A stretch of 64,000 nucleotides of DNA from Rhodopseudomonas palustris. Its GTDB lineage: Bacteria; Pseudomonadota; Alphaproteobacteria; Rhizobiales; Xanthobacteraceae. Under the pieces are notes generated by a model, which searched no databases, was not told where the DNA came from, and saw nothing but the letters and a program-made list of their open reading frames with translations. Position numbers and translations under genes: made by a program. Below, in pieces: positions 1-11,716 of this stretch (positions are counted from its first letter, which is position 1; every line of letters starts with the position of its first letter). The DNA lies in the NCBI RefSeq assembly GCF_034479375.1, contig NZ_CP140155.1, forward strand, positions 1,612,001-1,676,000. The letters are read 5' to 3'.

Positions 1-2213
1 GGCGTCAGGATATGCGCCGGCCGCGCCGGCCCGATCAGGATCGGCCCTACCGGCAACGCGTCGCCCAGCACCTTGATCATCTGGTAGGCGACGTTCGCGG
101 TATCGAGATTCGGCATGATCAGCACGTTGGCGCCGCCTTCGAGCCGGGAATGCGGCAGGATCAGTTCGCGCGCACTTTGCGACAGCGCGGTGTCGCCCTG
201 CATTTCGCCGTCGGCCTCGATCTCCGGATGCCGCTCGGCGAGGATCGCCGTGGCGCGCCGCATCTTCATCGACGAGTCGGTCGGATAGCTGCCGAAATCC
301 GAATGCGACAGAAATGCGATCCGCGGCTTGATGTTGAAGCGCTGGACGTGGACTGCGGCGAGCGCGGCCACCTCGGCCAGTTCCTCCGCGGTCGGATTGG
401 GCCGCACCTGGGTGTCGGCGATGAAGATGGCGCCCTTGCTGGTGATCAGCAGCGCCAGCGCCGCGTAGTCCGAAACGCCGGGCAGCGAGCCGATCACGTC
501 ACGCACATGACGCAGATGATTCATGTAGCGGCCGTCGAGGCCGCAGATCATCGCATCGGCCTCGCCGCGCGCCACCGCGAGCGCGGCGATCACGGTCGAA
601 TTGGTGCGCACCACCGTGCGCGCCGCGGCCGGCGTCACGCCGGCGCGGCCGGCGATGTCGATATAGGACTGCACGTAGGAACGGTAGCGCGGATCGTCCT
701 GCGGATTGACCAGGTCGAAATCCTCGCCGGGCTTGATCGACAGGCCGGAGCGCTTGATCCGCGCCTCGACCACCGAGGGCCGCCCGACCAGGATCGGCCG
801 CGCCAGCTTTTCCTCGAGGATCACCTGCACGGCGTGCAGCACGCGCTCGTCCTCGCCCTCGGCGTAGATCACCCGCACCGGCTGCGTCTTCGCCTTGGCG
901 AACAGCGGCTTCATCACCAGGCCGGAGCGGAACGCGAAGCGCTCGAGCTGGGCGTAGTAATCGTCGAACGAGGTGATCGGCCGGGTCGCGACGCCGGAAT
1001 CCATCGCCGCCATCGCCACCGCGGGCGCGATCCGCAGAATCAGCCGCGGATCGAACGGACTCGGGATCAGCGATCCCTCGCCGAAGCCGAGCACTTCGTC
1101 GGTGTCGAGGCTGCCCGCCACCGGATCGGCCGGCGGATCGCGCGCGAGCTGGGCGATCGCATCGACCGCGGCGATCTTCATCTCTTCATTGATCGCGGTG
1201 GCGCCGACATCGAGCGCGCCGCGGAAGATGTAGGGAAAGCACAGGACGTTGTTGACCTGGTTCGGAAAGTCCGAGCGTCCGGTGCAGATCAGCGCGTCGG
1301 GACGCGCCTTGCGAACCTCGTCCGGCATGATCTCCGGCGTCGGATTGGCGAGCGCCATCACCAGCGGCTTGTCGGCCATCTGCTTGACCATCTCGGGGGT
1401 CAGCACTTTCGGGCCGGAGAGACCGAGAAATACGTCGGCGCCGCCGATCACGTCGGCGAGCGTCCGCTTGTCGGTCTTCTGCGCATAGACCTCTTTCCAG
1501 CGGTCCATCAGCACGTTGCGGCCTTCGTAGACGAGGCCTTCGAGGTCGCAGACCCAGATGTTCTTGCGCTGCGCGCCGAGCGACACCAGCAGGTTCAGAC
1601 AGGCCAAGGCCGCGGCGCCGGCGCCAGCGGTGACGATCTTGATCTCGCTGAGCTCCTTGCCCTTCAGCAGCAGCGCGTTCTTGACCGCGGCGCCGACGAT
1701 GATCGCAGTGCCGTGCTGATCATCGTGAAACACCGGGATCTTCATGCGCTCCTTGAGCTGCGCCTCGATCTCGAAACACTCCGGCCCCTTGATGTCTTCG
1801 AGATTGATGCCGCCGAAGGTCGGCTCCAGCGCCGCCACCGTCTCGACCACGCGCTCGACCGTGTCGGCCGCGATCTCGATGTCGAACACGTTGATGTCGG
1901 CGAACTTCTTGAACAGGACCGCCTTGCCCTCCATCACCGGCTTGGAAGCGAGCGGACCGATATTGCCGAGACCGAGCACCGCGGTGCCGTTGGTGACCAC
2001 GGCGACCAGATTGCCGCGCACCGTGAGCGAGGCCGCCTGCGCCGGATCGGCAGCGATGGCGTTGCACGCGGCCGCGACGCCCGGCGTATAGGCGAGCGCG
2101 AGGTCGCGCTGGTTGGCCAGCGGCTTCGACGCGTGCACTTCGAGTTTGCCGGGCCGCGGCAGCCGGTGATAGGCCAGCGCCGCGGTTTGCAGGTCTTCGG
2201 TATTGGACGCCAT
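1..2213 (-). CDS. maeB: NADP-dependent malic enzyme with C-terminal phosphotransacetylase-like domain (3' end cut by window)
   Basis: Oxidative decarboxylation of malate to pyruvate with NADP reduction, feeding gluconeogenesis and acetyl-CoA supply. Translation from the ATG at 2213 gives [19 protein letters not shown] and runs open to the window edge (737 residues visible), so the extreme C-terminus is missing. The first ~430 residues are the malic enzyme part: the [17 protein letters not shown] segment, the metal-site stretch [11 protein letters not shown] and a Rossmann segment ([16 protein letters not shown]). From about residue 440 the protein resembles phosphate acetyltransferase ([15 protein letters not shown]), the usual MaeB fusion, where that domain is thought to be regulatory rather than catalytic. 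The gene lies downstream of aspS on the same strand with about 50 bp between them. Function is certain at family level; the cofactor preference is inferred from the fusion architecture. Confidence 0.93.
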   Translation of the reverse strand, partial: MASNTEDLQTAALAYHRLPRPGKLEVHASKPLANQRDLALAYTPGVAAACNAIAADPAQAASLTVRGNLVAVVTNGTAVLGLGNIGPLASKPVMEGKAVLFKKFADINVFDIEIAADTVERVVETVAALEPTFGGINLEDIKGPECFEIEAQLKERMKIPVFHDDQHGTAIIVGAAVKNALLLKGKELSEIKIVTAGAGAAALACLNLLVSLGAQRKNIWVCDLEGLVYEGRNVLMDRWKEVYAQKTDKRTLADVIGGADVFLGLSGPKVLTPEMVKQMADKPLVMALANPTPEIMPDEVRKARPDALICTGRSDFPNQVNNVLCFPYIFRGALDVGATAINEEMKIAAVDAIAQLARDPPADPVAGSLDTDEVLGFGEGSLIPSPFDPRLILRIAPAVAMAAMDSGVATRPITSFDDYYAQLERFAFRSGLVMKPLFAKAKTQPVRVIYAEGEDERVLHAVQVILEEKLARPILVGRPSVVEARIKRSGLSIKPGEDFDLVNPQDDPRYRSYVQSYIDIAGRAGVTPAAARTVVRTNSTVIAALAVARGEADAMICGLDGRYMNHLRHVRDVIGSLPGVSDYAALALLITSKGAIFIADTQVRPNPTAEELAEVAALAAVHVQRFNIKPRIAFLSHSDFGSYPTDSSMKMRRATAILAERHPEIEADGEMQGDTALSQSARELILPHSRLEGGANVLIMPNLDTANVAYQMIKVLGDALPVGPILIGPARPAHILT

Positions 2214-2263
2214 GAATTCTCCCGGCAGCTTCGTCGGCACTTGGATCGTCGACTCGGACGTCC

Positions 2264-4111
2264 TCAGCTTTCCGGCAGATTGAGACGGATGTGCAACTCA
2301 CGCAACTGCTTCGGCGCCACCTGAGACGGCGCGCCCATCAGCAGGTCTTCGGCGCGCTGGTTCATCGGGAAGAGCGAGATCTCGCGCAGATTGTTGGTGC
2401 CGCACAGCAGCATCACGATGCGGTCGACGCCGGCCGCCATGCCGCCATGCGGCGGCGCGCCGTACTGGAAGGCGCGATACATGCCGCCGAAGCGGTCGAT
2501 CACTTCCTGTTCGCCGTAGCCCGCGATCTCGAACGCCTTCACCATCGCCTCGGGGCGATGGTTGCGGATGCCGCCCGACGCAATCTCGTAGCCGTTGCAG
2601 GTGATGTCGTACTGGAACGCCTTGATCGTCAGCGGGTCCTGATTGACCAGCGCGTCCATGCCGCCCTGCGGCATCGAGAACGGGTTGTGCGAGAAGTCGA
2701 CCTTCTTGTCGTCCTCGTTGTACTCGTACATCGGGAAGTCGACCACCCAGGCGAGCGCGAACTGATCCTTGTCGATCAGGTTCAGCTCCTCGCCGACCTT
2801 GGTGCGCGCCAGCCCTGCGAACTTGACGAACTTGGCCGGATCACCCGCGACGAAGAACGCGGCGTCGCCGGCCTTGAGGCCGAGCGCCACGCGGATCGCC
2901 TCGGTGCGCTCCGGGCCGATATTGTTGGCGAGCGGACCACGGCCGACAATATTGGGACTAACCTCCTTGTATGTTCCTGGTATCTCTTTGCCAGATCCAT
3001 CCACTTCGACTTCCATCTGGGCCGCTGGCTCACTCCACATGATGTAGCCGAGGCCCGGCTGGCCTTCGCCCTGCGCCCAGGAGTTCATCCGGTCGCAGAA
3101 CGCGCGGCTGCCGCCGCCCGGACCGGGGATCGCCCAGACCTGGTTGCGCTCCTCCTCGAGCATCCGCGCGAACACCTTGAAGCCGGAGCCGCGGAAATGC
3201 TCGGAGACGTCCTGCATCTCGATCGGATTGCGCAGGTCCGGCTTGTCGGTGCCGTACTTTCGCAGGCTTTCGAAATAAGGAATCCGCGGCCACGACTTTG
3301 TCACAGGTTTGCCTTTGGCAAAATCCTCGAACACGCCGGTAATCACGGGCTCCATGGCGGCGAAAACGTCGTCCTGGGTGACGAAGCTCATCTCGACATC
3401 GAGCTGATAGAACTCGCCCGGCAGCCGGTCGGCGCGCGGATCTTCATCGCGGAAGCACGGCGCGATCTGGAAGTAGCGATCGAAGCCCGACATCATCAGC
3501 AGTTGCTTGTACTGCTGCGGCGCCTGCGGCAGCGCGTAGAATTTGCCGGGATGAATCCGGCTCGGCACCAGGAAGTCGCGCGCGCCTTCGGGTGACGACG
3601 CGGTCAGGATCGGCGTCTGGAATTCGAAGAAGCCTTGGCTCTTCATCCGCGCGCGCATCGAGTCGACGATCGCGCCGCGGGTCATGATGTTCTGATGCAG
3701 CTTCTCGCGACGCAGATCGAGAAACCGGTATCGCAGGCGCACATCTTCGGGATAGTCCTGCTCGCCGAACACCGGCAGCGGCAGTTCGCCCGCCGGACCC
3801 AGCACCTCGATCTCGCTGACGAACAGCTCGATCGCGCCGGTCGGCAGATCGGGATTCTCAGTGCCCCCGGGCCGACGGCGCACGCGGCCGTCGATCCGCA
3901 CCACCCATTCGGCGCGCAGCTTCTCGGCGTCCTTGAACGCCGGCGAGTCCGGATCGGCGACGCATTGAGTGATGCCGTAATGGTCGCGCAGATCGATGAA
4001 CAGCACGCCGCCATGGTCGCGGATGCGATGGCACCAGCCGGAGACGCGGACGGTCTGGTCGATATCGCTGTCGCGGAGCGCGCCGCAAGTATGGGTTCGG
4101 TAACGGTGCAT
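2264..4111 (-). CDS. aspS: aspartyl-tRNA(Asp/Asn) synthetase, probably non-discriminating, with an unusual internal insertion
   Basis: Class II aminoacyl-tRNA synthetase charging tRNA-Asp and, in alphaproteobacteria lacking AsnRS, probably also tRNA-Asn for GatCAB amidation. The start [18 protein letters not shown] is the conserved family N-terminus; the frame is open upstream to 4408 but that part is not conserved and overlaps selO. An OB-fold anticodon domain (about 1-110) is followed by the catalytic domain with motif 2 ([10 protein letters not shown]) and motif 3 (GVDRIVMLL near the C-terminus) and an inserted GAD domain. The product has 615 residues against about 590 for relatives I recall. 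The excess sits in the GAD region: residues ~360-391 ([16 protein letters not shown]...) replace a short loop and are encoded by DNA of about 47% GC. The frame is intact and all catalytic motifs are present, so the enzyme should be functional. Confidence 0.96.
   Translation of the reverse strand: MHRYRTHTCGALRDSDIDQTVRVSGWCHRIRDHGGVLFIDLRDHYGITQCVADPDSPAFKDAEKLRAEWVVRIDGRVRRRPGGTENPDLPTGAIELFVSEIEVLGPAGELPLPVFGEQDYPEDVRLRYRFLDLRREKLHQNIMTRGAIVDSMRARMKSQGFFEFQTPILTASSPEGARDFLVPSRIHPGKFYALPQAPQQYKQLLMMSGFDRYFQIAPCFRDEDPRADRLPGEFYQLDVEMSFVTQDDVFAAMEPVITGVFEDFAKGKPVTKSWPRIPYFESLRKYGTDKPDLRNPIEMQDVSEHFRGSGFKVFARMLEEERNQVWAIPGPGGGSRAFCDRMNSWAQGEGQPGLGYIMWSEPAAQMEVEVDGSGKEIPGTYKEVSPNIVGRGPLANNIGPERTEAIRVALGLKAGDAAFFVAGDPAKFVKFAGLARTKVGEELNLIDKDQFALAWVVDFPMYEYNEDDKKVDFSHNPFSMPQGGMDALVNQDPLTIKAFQYDITCNGYEIASGGIRNHRPEAMVKAFEIAGYGEQEVIDRFGGMYRAFQYGAPPHGGMAAGVDRIVMLLCGTNNLREISLFPMNQRAEDLLMGAPSQVAPKQLRELHIRLNLPES
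2944..3034 (-). other. low-GC in-frame insertion inside aspS
   Basis: This segment encodes roughly residues 360-391 of AspRS. The 60 bases from 2941 are 28/60 G+C by direct count, clearly below the surrounding coding DNA. It falls between the conserved GLGYIMW and [15 protein letters not shown] stretches, which in relatives I recall are separated by only a few residues. No terminal repeats or stop codons are visible. Its origin (small mobile peptide element, recombination, or old lineage-specific loop) cannot be told from one sequence. Confidence 0.6.
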
Positions 4112-4382
4112 GGAAATCCCGGGAAAGCCGTCTTGGGGCAGAATCGAGCGTCCGCAGCCTTTGCGGAGAGCGTCAGGGTTTACCCGAGCGAACCCATCGC
4201 GGCAACCAAATGCGGCCTCGTCGCGGCTGCATTCCGGCGTGGGACCAGCGCCCGTTTCAGGCTGGAGCAGCGGCGACGACGGGGCCGCTGGCAAACGCCC
4301 GCAAGAAACTCGCTGAACATATTGATCCAGGCCGCTTTCCGACCGATTGTCATTGCGGCGAACCATTCCTATCTGGTGCCGG

Positions 4383-5861
4383 ATGACAGTCCATTTTCCG
4401 TTCGACAACAGCTACGCGGCGCTGCCGGAGACCTTCTTCGCGCGGGTGGCACCGACCCCCGTCGCCGCCCCGCGGCTGATCCGGCTGAACCGCCCGTTGG
4501 CGCAGCAGCTAGGTCTCGACCCGGACCGGCTCGACACGCCCGAAGGCGCTGAAATCCTCGCCGGGACCCGCCTTCCGGACGGAGCGGCCTCGATCGCGAT
4601 GGCCTATGCCGGGCACCAGTTCGGCAATTTCGTGCCCCAGCTCGGCGACGGCCGCGCCATTTTGCTCGGCGAGGTGATCGACCGCGACGGCGTCCGCCGC
4701 GACATCCAGCTCAAGGGCTCGGGCCGAACGCCGTTCTCGCGGATGGGCGACGGCCGCGCCGCGCTCGGCCCGGTGCTGCGCGAGTATATCGTCAGCGAGG
4801 CAATGGCGGCGCTCGGCGTCCCGACCACGCGCTCGCTCGCCGCGGTGCTGACCGGCGAACGGGTGATGCGCGACGAGATCCAGCCGGGCGCGGTGCTGAC
4901 ACGCGTCGCATCGAGCCACATCCGCGTCGGCACCTTCCAGTTCTTCGCCGCCCGCGGCGATCGCGACGCCGTCCGAGCCTTGGCCGACCACGTCATTGCC
5001 CGGCACTATCCGGAAGCGGCGGAGGCCGATGCGCCCTATCTCGCGCTGCTGGAGGGCGTGATTGCGCGCCAGGCCGATTTGATCGCGCGCTGGATGATGA
5101 TCGGCTTCATCCATGGCGTGATGAACACCGACAACACGTCGATCGCCGGCGAAACCATCGATTACGGCCCCTGCGCCTTCATGGATACGTTCGATCCGAA
5201 GACGGTGTTTTCGTCCATCGACCAGATGGGCCGCTATGCCTTCGGCAATCAGCCGCCGATCGCGCTGTGGAACCTGACCCGGCTCGCCGAGTGTCTGGTG
5301 CCGTTGCTGTCCGACGATGACGACAAGGGCGTCGAGATCGCCCAGACCGCCCTCGGCGGCTTCGCCGAACACTTCAATGCCGCCTATCTGGCGGGACTTG
5401 CAGCCAAGCTCGGCCTGTTCACGGCCCAACCCGACGACGCGCAGCTCTCGCTGGATTTCCTTGCCGCCATGAGCAGGGGAAGCGCCGACTTTACCCTCAC
5501 CTTCCGCCGGCTGAGCGACGCCGCGTTCGAGCCGGCCGATCTCGGCGGGGTGCGGGCGTTGTTCGACGACCCGTCCGCGTTCGACGACTGGGCGCCGCGC
5601 TGGCGGGCCCGGCTCCCGGCCGAGCAGCAGGACGGAGCCGCCCGGCAGGCGGCGATGCGCGCGGTCAATCCGGCCTATATTCCCCGCAACCACCGGGTCG
5701 AAGCGGTAATCCGGGCGGCGGTCGACCGGAACGACTTCGCGCCGTTCGACGAGTTGCTGGCGGTGCTCACCAACCCCTTCCGGGAACAGCCGGAATTCGC
5801 CCGCTATGCGGAGCCGCCGCAGCTCCATGAACGGGTGCTGGAAACCTTCTGCGGAACTTGA
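4383..5861 (+). CDS. selO: SelO/YdiU family protein adenylyltransferase (pseudokinase-fold AMPylator)
   Basis: SelO proteins have a protein-kinase fold with inverted ATP and transfer AMP to Ser/Thr/Tyr of target proteins, linked in bacteria to redox stress. The start chosen is the ATG at 4383 ([19 protein letters not shown]), which matches the family N-terminus; the 12 codons upstream are not conserved. Seen in the product (492 residues): the [18 protein letters not shown] block, the ATP-contacting [20 protein letters not shown] block, and the catalytic [19 protein letters not shown] segment followed by the metal-binding D of DYGPCAFMD. The protein ends ETFCGT, so it has a cysteine close to its C-terminus. 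It is divergent from aspS with overlapping upstream regions. Confidence 0.95.
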   Translation: MTVHFPFDNSYAALPETFFARVAPTPVAAPRLIRLNRPLAQQLGLDPDRLDTPEGAEILAGTRLPDGAASIAMAYAGHQFGNFVPQLGDGRAILLGEVIDRDGVRRDIQLKGSGRTPFSRMGDGRAALGPVLREYIVSEAMAALGVPTTRSLAAVLTGERVMRDEIQPGAVLTRVASSHIRVGTFQFFAARGDRDAVRALADHVIARHYPEAAEADAPYLALLEGVIARQADLIARWMMIGFIHGVMNTDNTSIAGETIDYGPCAFMDTFDPKTVFSSIDQMGRYAFGNQPPIALWNLTRLAECLVPLLSDDDDKGVEIAQTALGGFAEHFNAAYLAGLAAKLGLFTAQPDDAQLSLDFLAAMSRGSADFTLTFRRLSDAAFEPADLGGVRALFDDPSAFDDWAPRWRARLPAEQQDGAARQAAMRAVNPAYIPRNHRVEAVIRAAVDRNDFAPFDELLAVLTNPFREQPEFARYAEPPQLHERVLETFCGT

Positions 5862-5970
5862 TCGCCGCACGGCGAGCGTGTCTAGTGCTCTGGACTCGAC
5901 GGCTTTTGGGTGGACGGCGCTGCGCCGCTTGTCGGCCCGTGCCACCATTTCCGGAACGTGACAGAGTTTG

Positions 5971-7119
5971 ATGGACCTGATTTCGACAACCGAGCAGCTC
6001 GCCAACGCCTGCACCCGCCTCGCCAGCCACCCCGTCATCACGGTCGATACCGAATTTCTGCGCGAGACCACCTATTATCCCCTGCTCTGCGTCGTGCAGA
6101 TGGCGAGCGCGGATGACGCGGTCGTTGTCGATACGCTGGCGCCCGGGATCGACCTGAAGCCGTTCTTCGACCTGATGGCGAACGAGAGGGTCCTGAAAGT
6201 CTTCCACGCCGCCCGGCAGGACATCGAAATCGTCTGGCATCGCGCCGGAATCGTGCCGCACCCGATCTTCGACACACAAGTCGCCGCCATGGTGCTCGGC
6301 TATGGCGACAGCATCGCCTACGACCAGCTCGTCGAGCGCATCACCGGCCACCGCCCGGACAAGACCCATCGTTTCACCGATTGGTCGCGCCGCCCGCTGA
6401 CCGACGAACAACTGCACTATGCCGTTTCCGACGTCACCCATCTGCGCGATGTTTTCGCCGCGCTCGATGCCGACCTCAAGAAGCGCGACCGCAGCGATTG
6501 GGTCAGCGAGGAGATGGAAGTTCTGACCTCGCCGAAAACCTACGACTTCCATCCCGAAAGCGCCTGGGAGCGGCTGAAGACCCGCGTGCGCAAACCGAAA
6601 GAGCTTGCGGTGCTGATGGAGGTCGCGGCTTGGCGCGAGCAGGAAGCGCAGACCCGCGACGTGCCGCGCTCGCGCGTGCTCAAGGACGACGCGCTCGGCG
6701 ACATCGCCACCCATGCGCCCACCTCGCTGGAGCGGCTCGCCAATCTACGCTCGCTGCCGAAAGGCTTCGACCGCTCGAAATGGGGCTCCGAAATCGTCGC
6801 CGCGGTCCAGCGCGGTCTGGCGCGTGACCCGCAGACGCTGCCCAAGATCGACAAGCCGCGCAACAATTCCAACGGCGGCGCGATCGTCGAGCTGCTGAAG
6901 GTGTTGCTGCGCATGACCTCGGAGCGCCATGCGGTGGCCGCCAAGGTGATCGCGACGGTCGACGATCTCGAACAGATCGCCGGCGACGACAAAGCCGATG
7001 TCGGTGCTCTGCGCGGCTGGCGCCGCGAATTGTTCGGCGATGCCGCGCTGGCGCTGAAGCACGGCCGGCTCGCGCTCGCGATAGAGAAAGGCCGCGTGAT
7101 CCACGTCGACCGCGACTGA
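5971..7119 (+). CDS. rnd: ribonuclease D
   Basis: 3'-5' exoribonuclease of the DEDDy superfamily that trims tRNA and other small RNA 3' ends. The ATG at 5971 ([11 protein letters not shown]) is preferred over the adjacent in-frame TTG at 5968. Exo motif I is visible as VDTEF (D26/E28), motif II as [13 protein letters not shown] and motif III as YAVSDVTHL, supplying the four acidic residues and the tyrosine of DEDDy enzymes. An HRDC domain follows at about residues 205-290 ([17 protein letters not shown]) with a second HRDC-like stretch after it. Length of 382 residues is normal. The stop lies 3 bp from the convergent ppx stop, with no room for a separate terminator. Confidence 0.95.
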   Translation: MDLISTTEQLANACTRLASHPVITVDTEFLRETTYYPLLCVVQMASADDAVVVDTLAPGIDLKPFFDLMANERVLKVFHAARQDIEIVWHRAGIVPHPIFDTQVAAMVLGYGDSIAYDQLVERITGHRPDKTHRFTDWSRRPLTDEQLHYAVSDVTHLRDVFAALDADLKKRDRSDWVSEEMEVLTSPKTYDFHPESAWERLKTRVRKPKELAVLMEVAAWREQEAQTRDVPRSRVLKDDALGDIATHAPTSLERLANLRSLPKGFDRSKWGSEIVAAVQRGLARDPQTLPKIDKPRNNSNGGAIVELLKVLLRMTSERHAVAAKVIATVDDLEQIAGDDKADVGALRGWRRELFGDAALALKHGRLALAIEKGRVIHVDRD

Positions 7120-7122
7120 GCG

Positions 7123-8628
7123 CTACCGCCGCACGATACTGCCCGTACGGCCGACCATGCGGCCGAGCTGCTTGAAGCGGCTGCCGACACGGTCGGCGAC
7201 GAGATCGACAAGCCTGTGCTCGAACACCAGCATCAGCTTGCGTTCGCTGGTTCGGAAATGCGTCGCCGGCAGCACGCCCGGCCGCGCCGCGCTGATCAGA
7301 TGCGCGACCCGAAAAGCAGCGCCCAGCAGGCGCGCACGCTCGTCCATCGCCTGCGTCACCAGTTCGCGAACCGGGCCCGGCGGCTCGTTCTGTTCACTGA
7401 ACCCCGCGTAGCGATAGAACACCGAGAGCGCCATGAAGGCGCGCTCCTGATGCGTCACGTCACCGAAATTGCCGTTGGTGATCAGCGCCAGCGTCTGCTC
7501 GCCGCGATGGTCGGGATGCACCCGCCAGCCGATGTCCGACATCAGGCAGGCGGCATGCCGCAGTCGGCGATCGGATCCAGCCTCGCGAACCTTCGCAACC
7601 CGAAACAGCCGATCGGTCCATTCGATCAGTTCTTCGGCGTGGCGCGCCGAACGCGACAACAACAGGTTGAGGTTCTGAGCGGCGGAGATCAGGCCGTCCT
7701 TGGCGCGTTCCGCGGGCGGCAGTTGTTCGTAGAGCAGCCCCTCACGAACGCCGTAGGTCGAAAACACGATGGTCTTCGGTTTGGCGGCCTCGATCACATA
7801 TTCGAGCACGAGCGCCGCATAAGCCAACAGCGGCCGCCGCGCATCGGCCACCAGATCGAGGTCGGCGAGTTGATTGGTCGATGCCAGCACGCGCAGGCGC
7901 TTGGCGAACTGCAGCGCCTCCGCCGCCGGAAGCGAATAGCCATGCATCACCTTGAGCGAGTAGCCGCTCTGGGCGATGTGGATTCGGGCGAGCGCGCGCC
8001 AAGTCCCACCGACCGCGTAGAACGTGCGCCCCCGCGCCGCCTTGAGCGGAAGAGCCCCCGCGAGTGCTTCCTTGGCGATGCGTTCGGCGCGCTTGAGCGA
8101 TTTCTGTGAGGCGTCCTGCAGCGCCAGACTGCCGAGCGGCAGCGTCACGCCCTTGCGGACCAGGTTGCCGCGAACATCGACCAGTTCCAGCGAACCGCCG
8201 CCGAGATCGCCGACGATGCCGTTCGGCTTGTGCACGCCGGAAATCACGCCGAGCGCCGACAGTTTGGCCTCGCGCGGTCCCGACAGGATTTCGATCGTGA
8301 CGCCGCAGATCCGCTCGGCGGCGGCGATGAATTCGGGACCGTTGCTGGCGTCGCGGCACGCCGCGGTCGCGATCGCAAGGACCCGCCCTACCCTCATCAC
8401 ACGGATCAGCGCGCGGAACCGGCGTAGCGCGGTCAGCGCCTTGTCGACGGCATCGGTCGCCAGCAGACCCGTGCTCTGTACTTCGCGCCCGAGCCCGCAC
8501 AGTGCCTTTTCGTTGAAAACCGTGACCAGGCTGCGCGCCAGCGACTCGTAGACCACGAGACGCACGGAATTCGAGCCGATATCGATCACCGCGACGCTGG
8601 TTTCGCGCCTGCGCGCCCGCTTCCTCAC
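7123..8628 (-). CDS. ppx: exopolyphosphatase (Ppx/GppA family)
   Basis: Releases phosphate processively from polyphosphate ends, opposing Ppk. The 501-residue product starts MRKRARRRETSVAVIDIGSN. The ASKHA phosphate-binding loop AVIDIGSNSVRLVVYE and the second loop VGDLGGGSLELVDV are intact. The C-terminal half (from about 310) is the HD-like helical domain seen in longer Ppx proteins (LRHAACLMSDIGWR). It starts 12 bp after the ppk stop, so the two genes are almost certainly co-transcribed, placing polyphosphate synthesis and breakdown in one operon. GppA activity on pppGpp cannot be excluded from sequence. Confidence 0.93.
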   Translation of the reverse strand: MRKRARRRETSVAVIDIGSNSVRLVVYESLARSLVTVFNEKALCGLGREVQSTGLLATDAVDKALTALRRFRALIRVMRVGRVLAIATAACRDASNGPEFIAAAERICGVTIEILSGPREAKLSALGVISGVHKPNGIVGDLGGGSLELVDVRGNLVRKGVTLPLGSLALQDASQKSLKRAERIAKEALAGALPLKAARGRTFYAVGGTWRALARIHIAQSGYSLKVMHGYSLPAAEALQFAKRLRVLASTNQLADLDLVADARRPLLAYAALVLEYVIEAAKPKTIVFSTYGVREGLLYEQLPPAERAKDGLISAAQNLNLLLSRSARHAEELIEWTDRLFRVAKVREAGSDRRLRHAACLMSDIGWRVHPDHRGEQTLALITNGNFGDVTHQERAFMALSVFYRYAGFSEQNEPPGPVRELVTQAMDERARLLGAAFRVAHLISAARPGVLPATHFRTSERKLMLVFEHRLVDLVADRVGSRFKQLGRMVGRTGSIVRR

Positions 8629-8640
8629 CGCGCGAATTCC

Positions 8641-10842
8641 TTAAGAGGACTGATGGCGCTCCGAACGGCGCGTGAGGCGTCGCGGCGAAGATTCCTTGAG
8701 CGACTTTCCACGGCCGGACAGACTCGGATTGGTCATGAAGTAGTTGTGCACATTGAAGGGCTCCTCGCCCTTCGCCGCCTTCATACGCGTCGACGACCCA
8801 TCCGGCAACAACTGCCAGCTCTGCTCGGTATCCTTCAGGTTCGCGACCATGATCTGCTCCAGCACCTGCTGGTGCACGGTCGGATTCTGCAGCGGGCACA
8901 GAATCTCGACACGGCGGTCGAGATTGCGCGGCATCATGTCGGCCGAGGAGATGTAGACCGCTGCTTTGGCGCTCGGCAGGCCGTACCCGTTGCCGAAGCA
9001 GTAGACACGGCCGTGCTCGAGGAACCGACCGATGATCGATTTGACACGGATATTCTCGGACAGGCCCGGCACGCCGGGCCGCAGGCAGCAAATCCCGCGG
9101 ACCACCAGTTCGACCGCGACACCGGCGCGCGACGCCTCGTAAAGCGCGTCGATGATATCCGGATCGACCAGCGAATTCATCTTCAACCAGATCGCCGCTG
9201 GTTTGCCGTGGCGGGCGAAGGCGATCTCGCCGTGGATGTGCTCGAGCATGCGCTTGCGCAGCGTCAGCGGCGACACCGCCATCTTCTCGATGTCGCTCGG
9301 CTCGGCGTAGCCGGTGATGTAATTGAACACCCGCGCCGCATCGCGGCCGATGATCGGATCGGAGGTGAAGTACGACAAGTCGGTATAAATACGAGCGGTG
9401 ACCGGGTGATAATTCCCGGTGCCGGTGTGGACATAAGTGGTCAGGGTGTTGCCTTCACGGCGCACCACCAGCGACAGCTTGGCGTGGGTCTTGAGTTGCA
9501 GGAAGCCGTAGACCACCTGCACGCCGGCGCGCTCGAGATCGCGCGCCCAGCGGATATTGGCTTCCTCGTCGAAGCGCGCCTTCAGTTCGACCAGCGCCGT
9601 CACCGACTTGCCGGCTTCGGCGGCTTCCGCCAGCGCGCGCACGATCGGCGAATTGTTGGACGTCCGATACAGCGTCTGCTTGATCGCAACGACGTCCGGA
9701 TCGCGGGTCGCCTGTTGCAGAAACTGCACCACCACGTCGAACGACTCGTAGGGATGATGGACGATCAGATCCTTCTTGCGGATCGCCGCGAAGATGTCGC
9801 CGCCATGGTCGCGCACGCGCTCCGGATGGCGCGGAACGTAAGGCGGAAATTCGAGGTCGGAACGATCCACCCGCGTCAGTTGCGACAGCTCGTTCATCGC
9901 CAGGACGCCGTCGACCAGCAGCACCTCGTCGTCCGCGGTCGTCAGCGCCCGCTGAACGAACGCGCGCAATTCTTCAGGCATCGTGGAGTCGACTTCGAGC
10001 CGAATCACCGACCCGCGGCGCCGCCGCTTCAGCGCGGTCTCGAACAGCCGGACAAGATCCTCGGCCTCTTCCTCGATTTCCAGTTCGCTGTCGCGGATCA
10101 CCCTGAACGAGCCCTGCCCCTTGACGACGTATCCAGGAAACAGCCGGCCGATGAACAGCGACGTCGCCTGTTCCAGCGTCATCAACCGGACGGAATGGTC
10201 CTTGCCGTTCGGCGGAAGCCGGATGAAACGGTCGATTTTCCCCGGCATACGGATCAGCGCGTTCATCGACTTGCCGTCCGACACGCGCGCGAGCTGCAGG
10301 CCGATGGTGAAGCCGAGGCTGGGGATGAAGGGGAACGGATGCGCCGGGTCGATCGCGAGCGGCGTCAGCAACGGAAAAATGTTGTGGAGGAAATGGTCCT
10401 CGATCCAGGCGCGCTGGGACTTGGTGGCATCGCGTCCGTCGAGCAGCACGATCCCCGCCTCGGCCAGAATCCCGCGCAGGTCGCGCCAGATCGCCTGCTG
10501 ATCGGTCGCAAGACGGGAGACCGCCTCGTTGATCAGCACCAGTTGCTCGGCCGGCGTCAGCCCGTCGGGGCTGCGCTCGGTGATGCCTTCGCGGACCTGC
10601 GCCTTGATGCCGGCGACGCGGACCATGAAGAATTCATCAAGGTTGTTGGCCGAAATCGACAGAAACCGGACGCGTTCGAGCACCGGATGCGAGGGATTGA
10701 CCGCCTCTTCGAGCACCCGCCGATTGAAATGCAGCCAGGACAGTTCACGATTGATGAAGCGCTCAGGGCCGGCGGCGACCACTGAAGCCGGCTCGGCTTC
10801 ACCTTTTTTTTCTTCAATGACAATGACTTGCTCGGAGTCCAT
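8641..10842 (-). CDS. ppk: polyphosphate kinase 1
   Basis: Reversible synthesis of polyphosphate from ATP. The start at 10842 ([18 protein letters not shown]) precedes the conserved [20 protein letters not shown]; an upstream in-frame ATG at 10959 would add an arginine-rich stretch that is not conserved. The product has 733 residues and the usual four domains: N domain (to ~130), head domain, and two phospholipase-D-like C domains. The autophosphorylated histidine is in [16 protein letters not shown] (His453) and the second catalytic region is [20 protein letters not shown]. It lies between hdaA upstream (150-bp gap) and ppx downstream. Confidence 0.97.
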   Translation of the reverse strand: MDSEQVIVIEEKKGEAEPASVVAAGPERFINRELSWLHFNRRVLEEAVNPSHPVLERVRFLSISANNLDEFFMVRVAGIKAQVREGITERSPDGLTPAEQLVLINEAVSRLATDQQAIWRDLRGILAEAGIVLLDGRDATKSQRAWIEDHFLHNIFPLLTPLAIDPAHPFPFIPSLGFTIGLQLARVSDGKSMNALIRMPGKIDRFIRLPPNGKDHSVRLMTLEQATSLFIGRLFPGYVVKGQGSFRVIRDSELEIEEEAEDLVRLFETALKRRRRGSVIRLEVDSTMPEELRAFVQRALTTADDEVLLVDGVLAMNELSQLTRVDRSDLEFPPYVPRHPERVRDHGGDIFAAIRKKDLIVHHPYESFDVVVQFLQQATRDPDVVAIKQTLYRTSNNSPIVRALAEAAEAGKSVTALVELKARFDEEANIRWARDLERAGVQVVYGFLQLKTHAKLSLVVRREGNTLTTYVHTGTGNYHPVTARIYTDLSYFTSDPIIGRDAARVFNYITGYAEPSDIEKMAVSPLTLRKRMLEHIHGEIAFARHGKPAAIWLKMNSLVDPDIIDALYEASRAGVAVELVVRGICCLRPGVPGLSENIRVKSIIGRFLEHGRVYCFGNGYGLPSAKAAVYISSADMMPRNLDRRVEILCPLQNPTVHQQVLEQIMVANLKDTEQSWQLLPDGSSTRMKAAKGEEPFNVHNYFMTNPSLSGRGKSLKESSPRRLTRRSERHQSS

Positions 10843-10992
10843 GTGCAGTCGGTCCAGTGCGGTGCGGGTCGTCGTGCCGGAAGCGGCGGTGCGGCGAGAC
10901 AATGCTGCACGCACAAGACGTTTCCATGACATTGAGAGACTTGGCGCGGACGCCGTCAAGCCGAGCCGGCAGGCCCGGATGCCGCAGGCGGT

Positions 10993-11670
10993 TCAGTCGT
11001 CCCGCAGCACGTCCGCCGCCAAGGCACGAGTGACCGGTCGGCGCAGCCGCAGTGCCTCGGCGTCGAGCCGCTCCACAGTCAGGCGCGCTGCGGCGAACGA
11101 CCGATCGATCCTGTTGGCGAGATAGCCGACCAGATTGGCGTCGATGCTCATCTGGCGATCCGCACAGAATTTGACGATCAGCGCCCGAAACAGCGCATCG
11201 TCGGGCGGCAACAGCGTCACCACCGGCACCGCTCGCAGCCGGGATCGCAGATCGCGCAACTCGGCCGGAAACGCAGATGGCGCCAGCCGCGCGGTGATCA
11301 GGACATAGGCCTCGTCCTCGCGCGCCAGATTGATCAGATGAAACAGCGCGCGCTCGTCGAAATTGCCAGGCGTCAAGTCTTCCACCACCAGCGCACCGGT
11401 GGCGAGTTCGCCAGGGACGTTCGCGGTGGTCAGCGCCTGGGCCGAGGTCGATCGCGCCCCGGCCAGTTCGGCCCAGATCGACGCCAGGTGGCTCTTGCCG
11501 CTGCCTTCCGGTCCGACCAGCAGCATGATCCGGTTCGGCCAGTCGGGCCAGCTCTCGATCAGTTTGAGCGCCGAGGAATTGGCCGTGCCTTCGAGGAAGT
11601 CCTCGCGAGACAGGCTCTCGGCATGCGGCAGGTCCAGAGCCAGTTGACGGGGTTGTACGCGGACTGCCAC
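10993..11670 (-). CDS. hdaA: HdaA, DnaA-related regulatory inactivator (AAA+ ATPase)
   Basis: Hda-family protein that, with the loaded sliding clamp, stimulates ATP hydrolysis by DnaA and prevents re-initiation. The start is a GTG at 11670 (MAVRVQPRQLALDLPHAESL) with a GGAG element 7 bases upstream; the N-terminal QLALDLP segment resembles the clamp-binding motif of Hda proteins. Walker A is GPEGSGKSHLA and Walker B is LVVEDL, with the AAA+ lid following. It ends in an Hda/DnaA domain III-like helical part and lacks the DnaA DNA-binding domain IV; 225 residues is typical. It sits between the pgsA-like gene (46-bp gap) and ppk, an order I recall from other rhizobiales. Confidence 0.9.
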   Translation of the reverse strand: MAVRVQPRQLALDLPHAESLSREDFLEGTANSSALKLIESWPDWPNRIMLLVGPEGSGKSHLASIWAELAGARSTSAQALTTANVPGELATGALVVEDLTPGNFDERALFHLINLAREDEAYVLITARLAPSAFPAELRDLRSRLRAVPVVTLLPPDDALFRALIVKFCADRQMSIDANLVGYLANRIDRSFAAARLTVERLDAEALRLRRPVTRALAADVLRDD

Positions 11671-11716
11671 GGGGTCGCTCCAGGCCGGCCCGCTCCGCGC
11701 GGCCGGCAGACGCGCT

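Noticed and set aside
12..2324. 770-codon open frame on the plus strand
   Set aside because: It is antisense to maeB; its product is His/Arg/Asp-rich with no recognisable domain. High GC leaves such antisense frames open.
4112..4408. Upstream extension of aspS
   Set aside because: Frame is open but would overlap selO and lies before the conserved MHRYRTH start.
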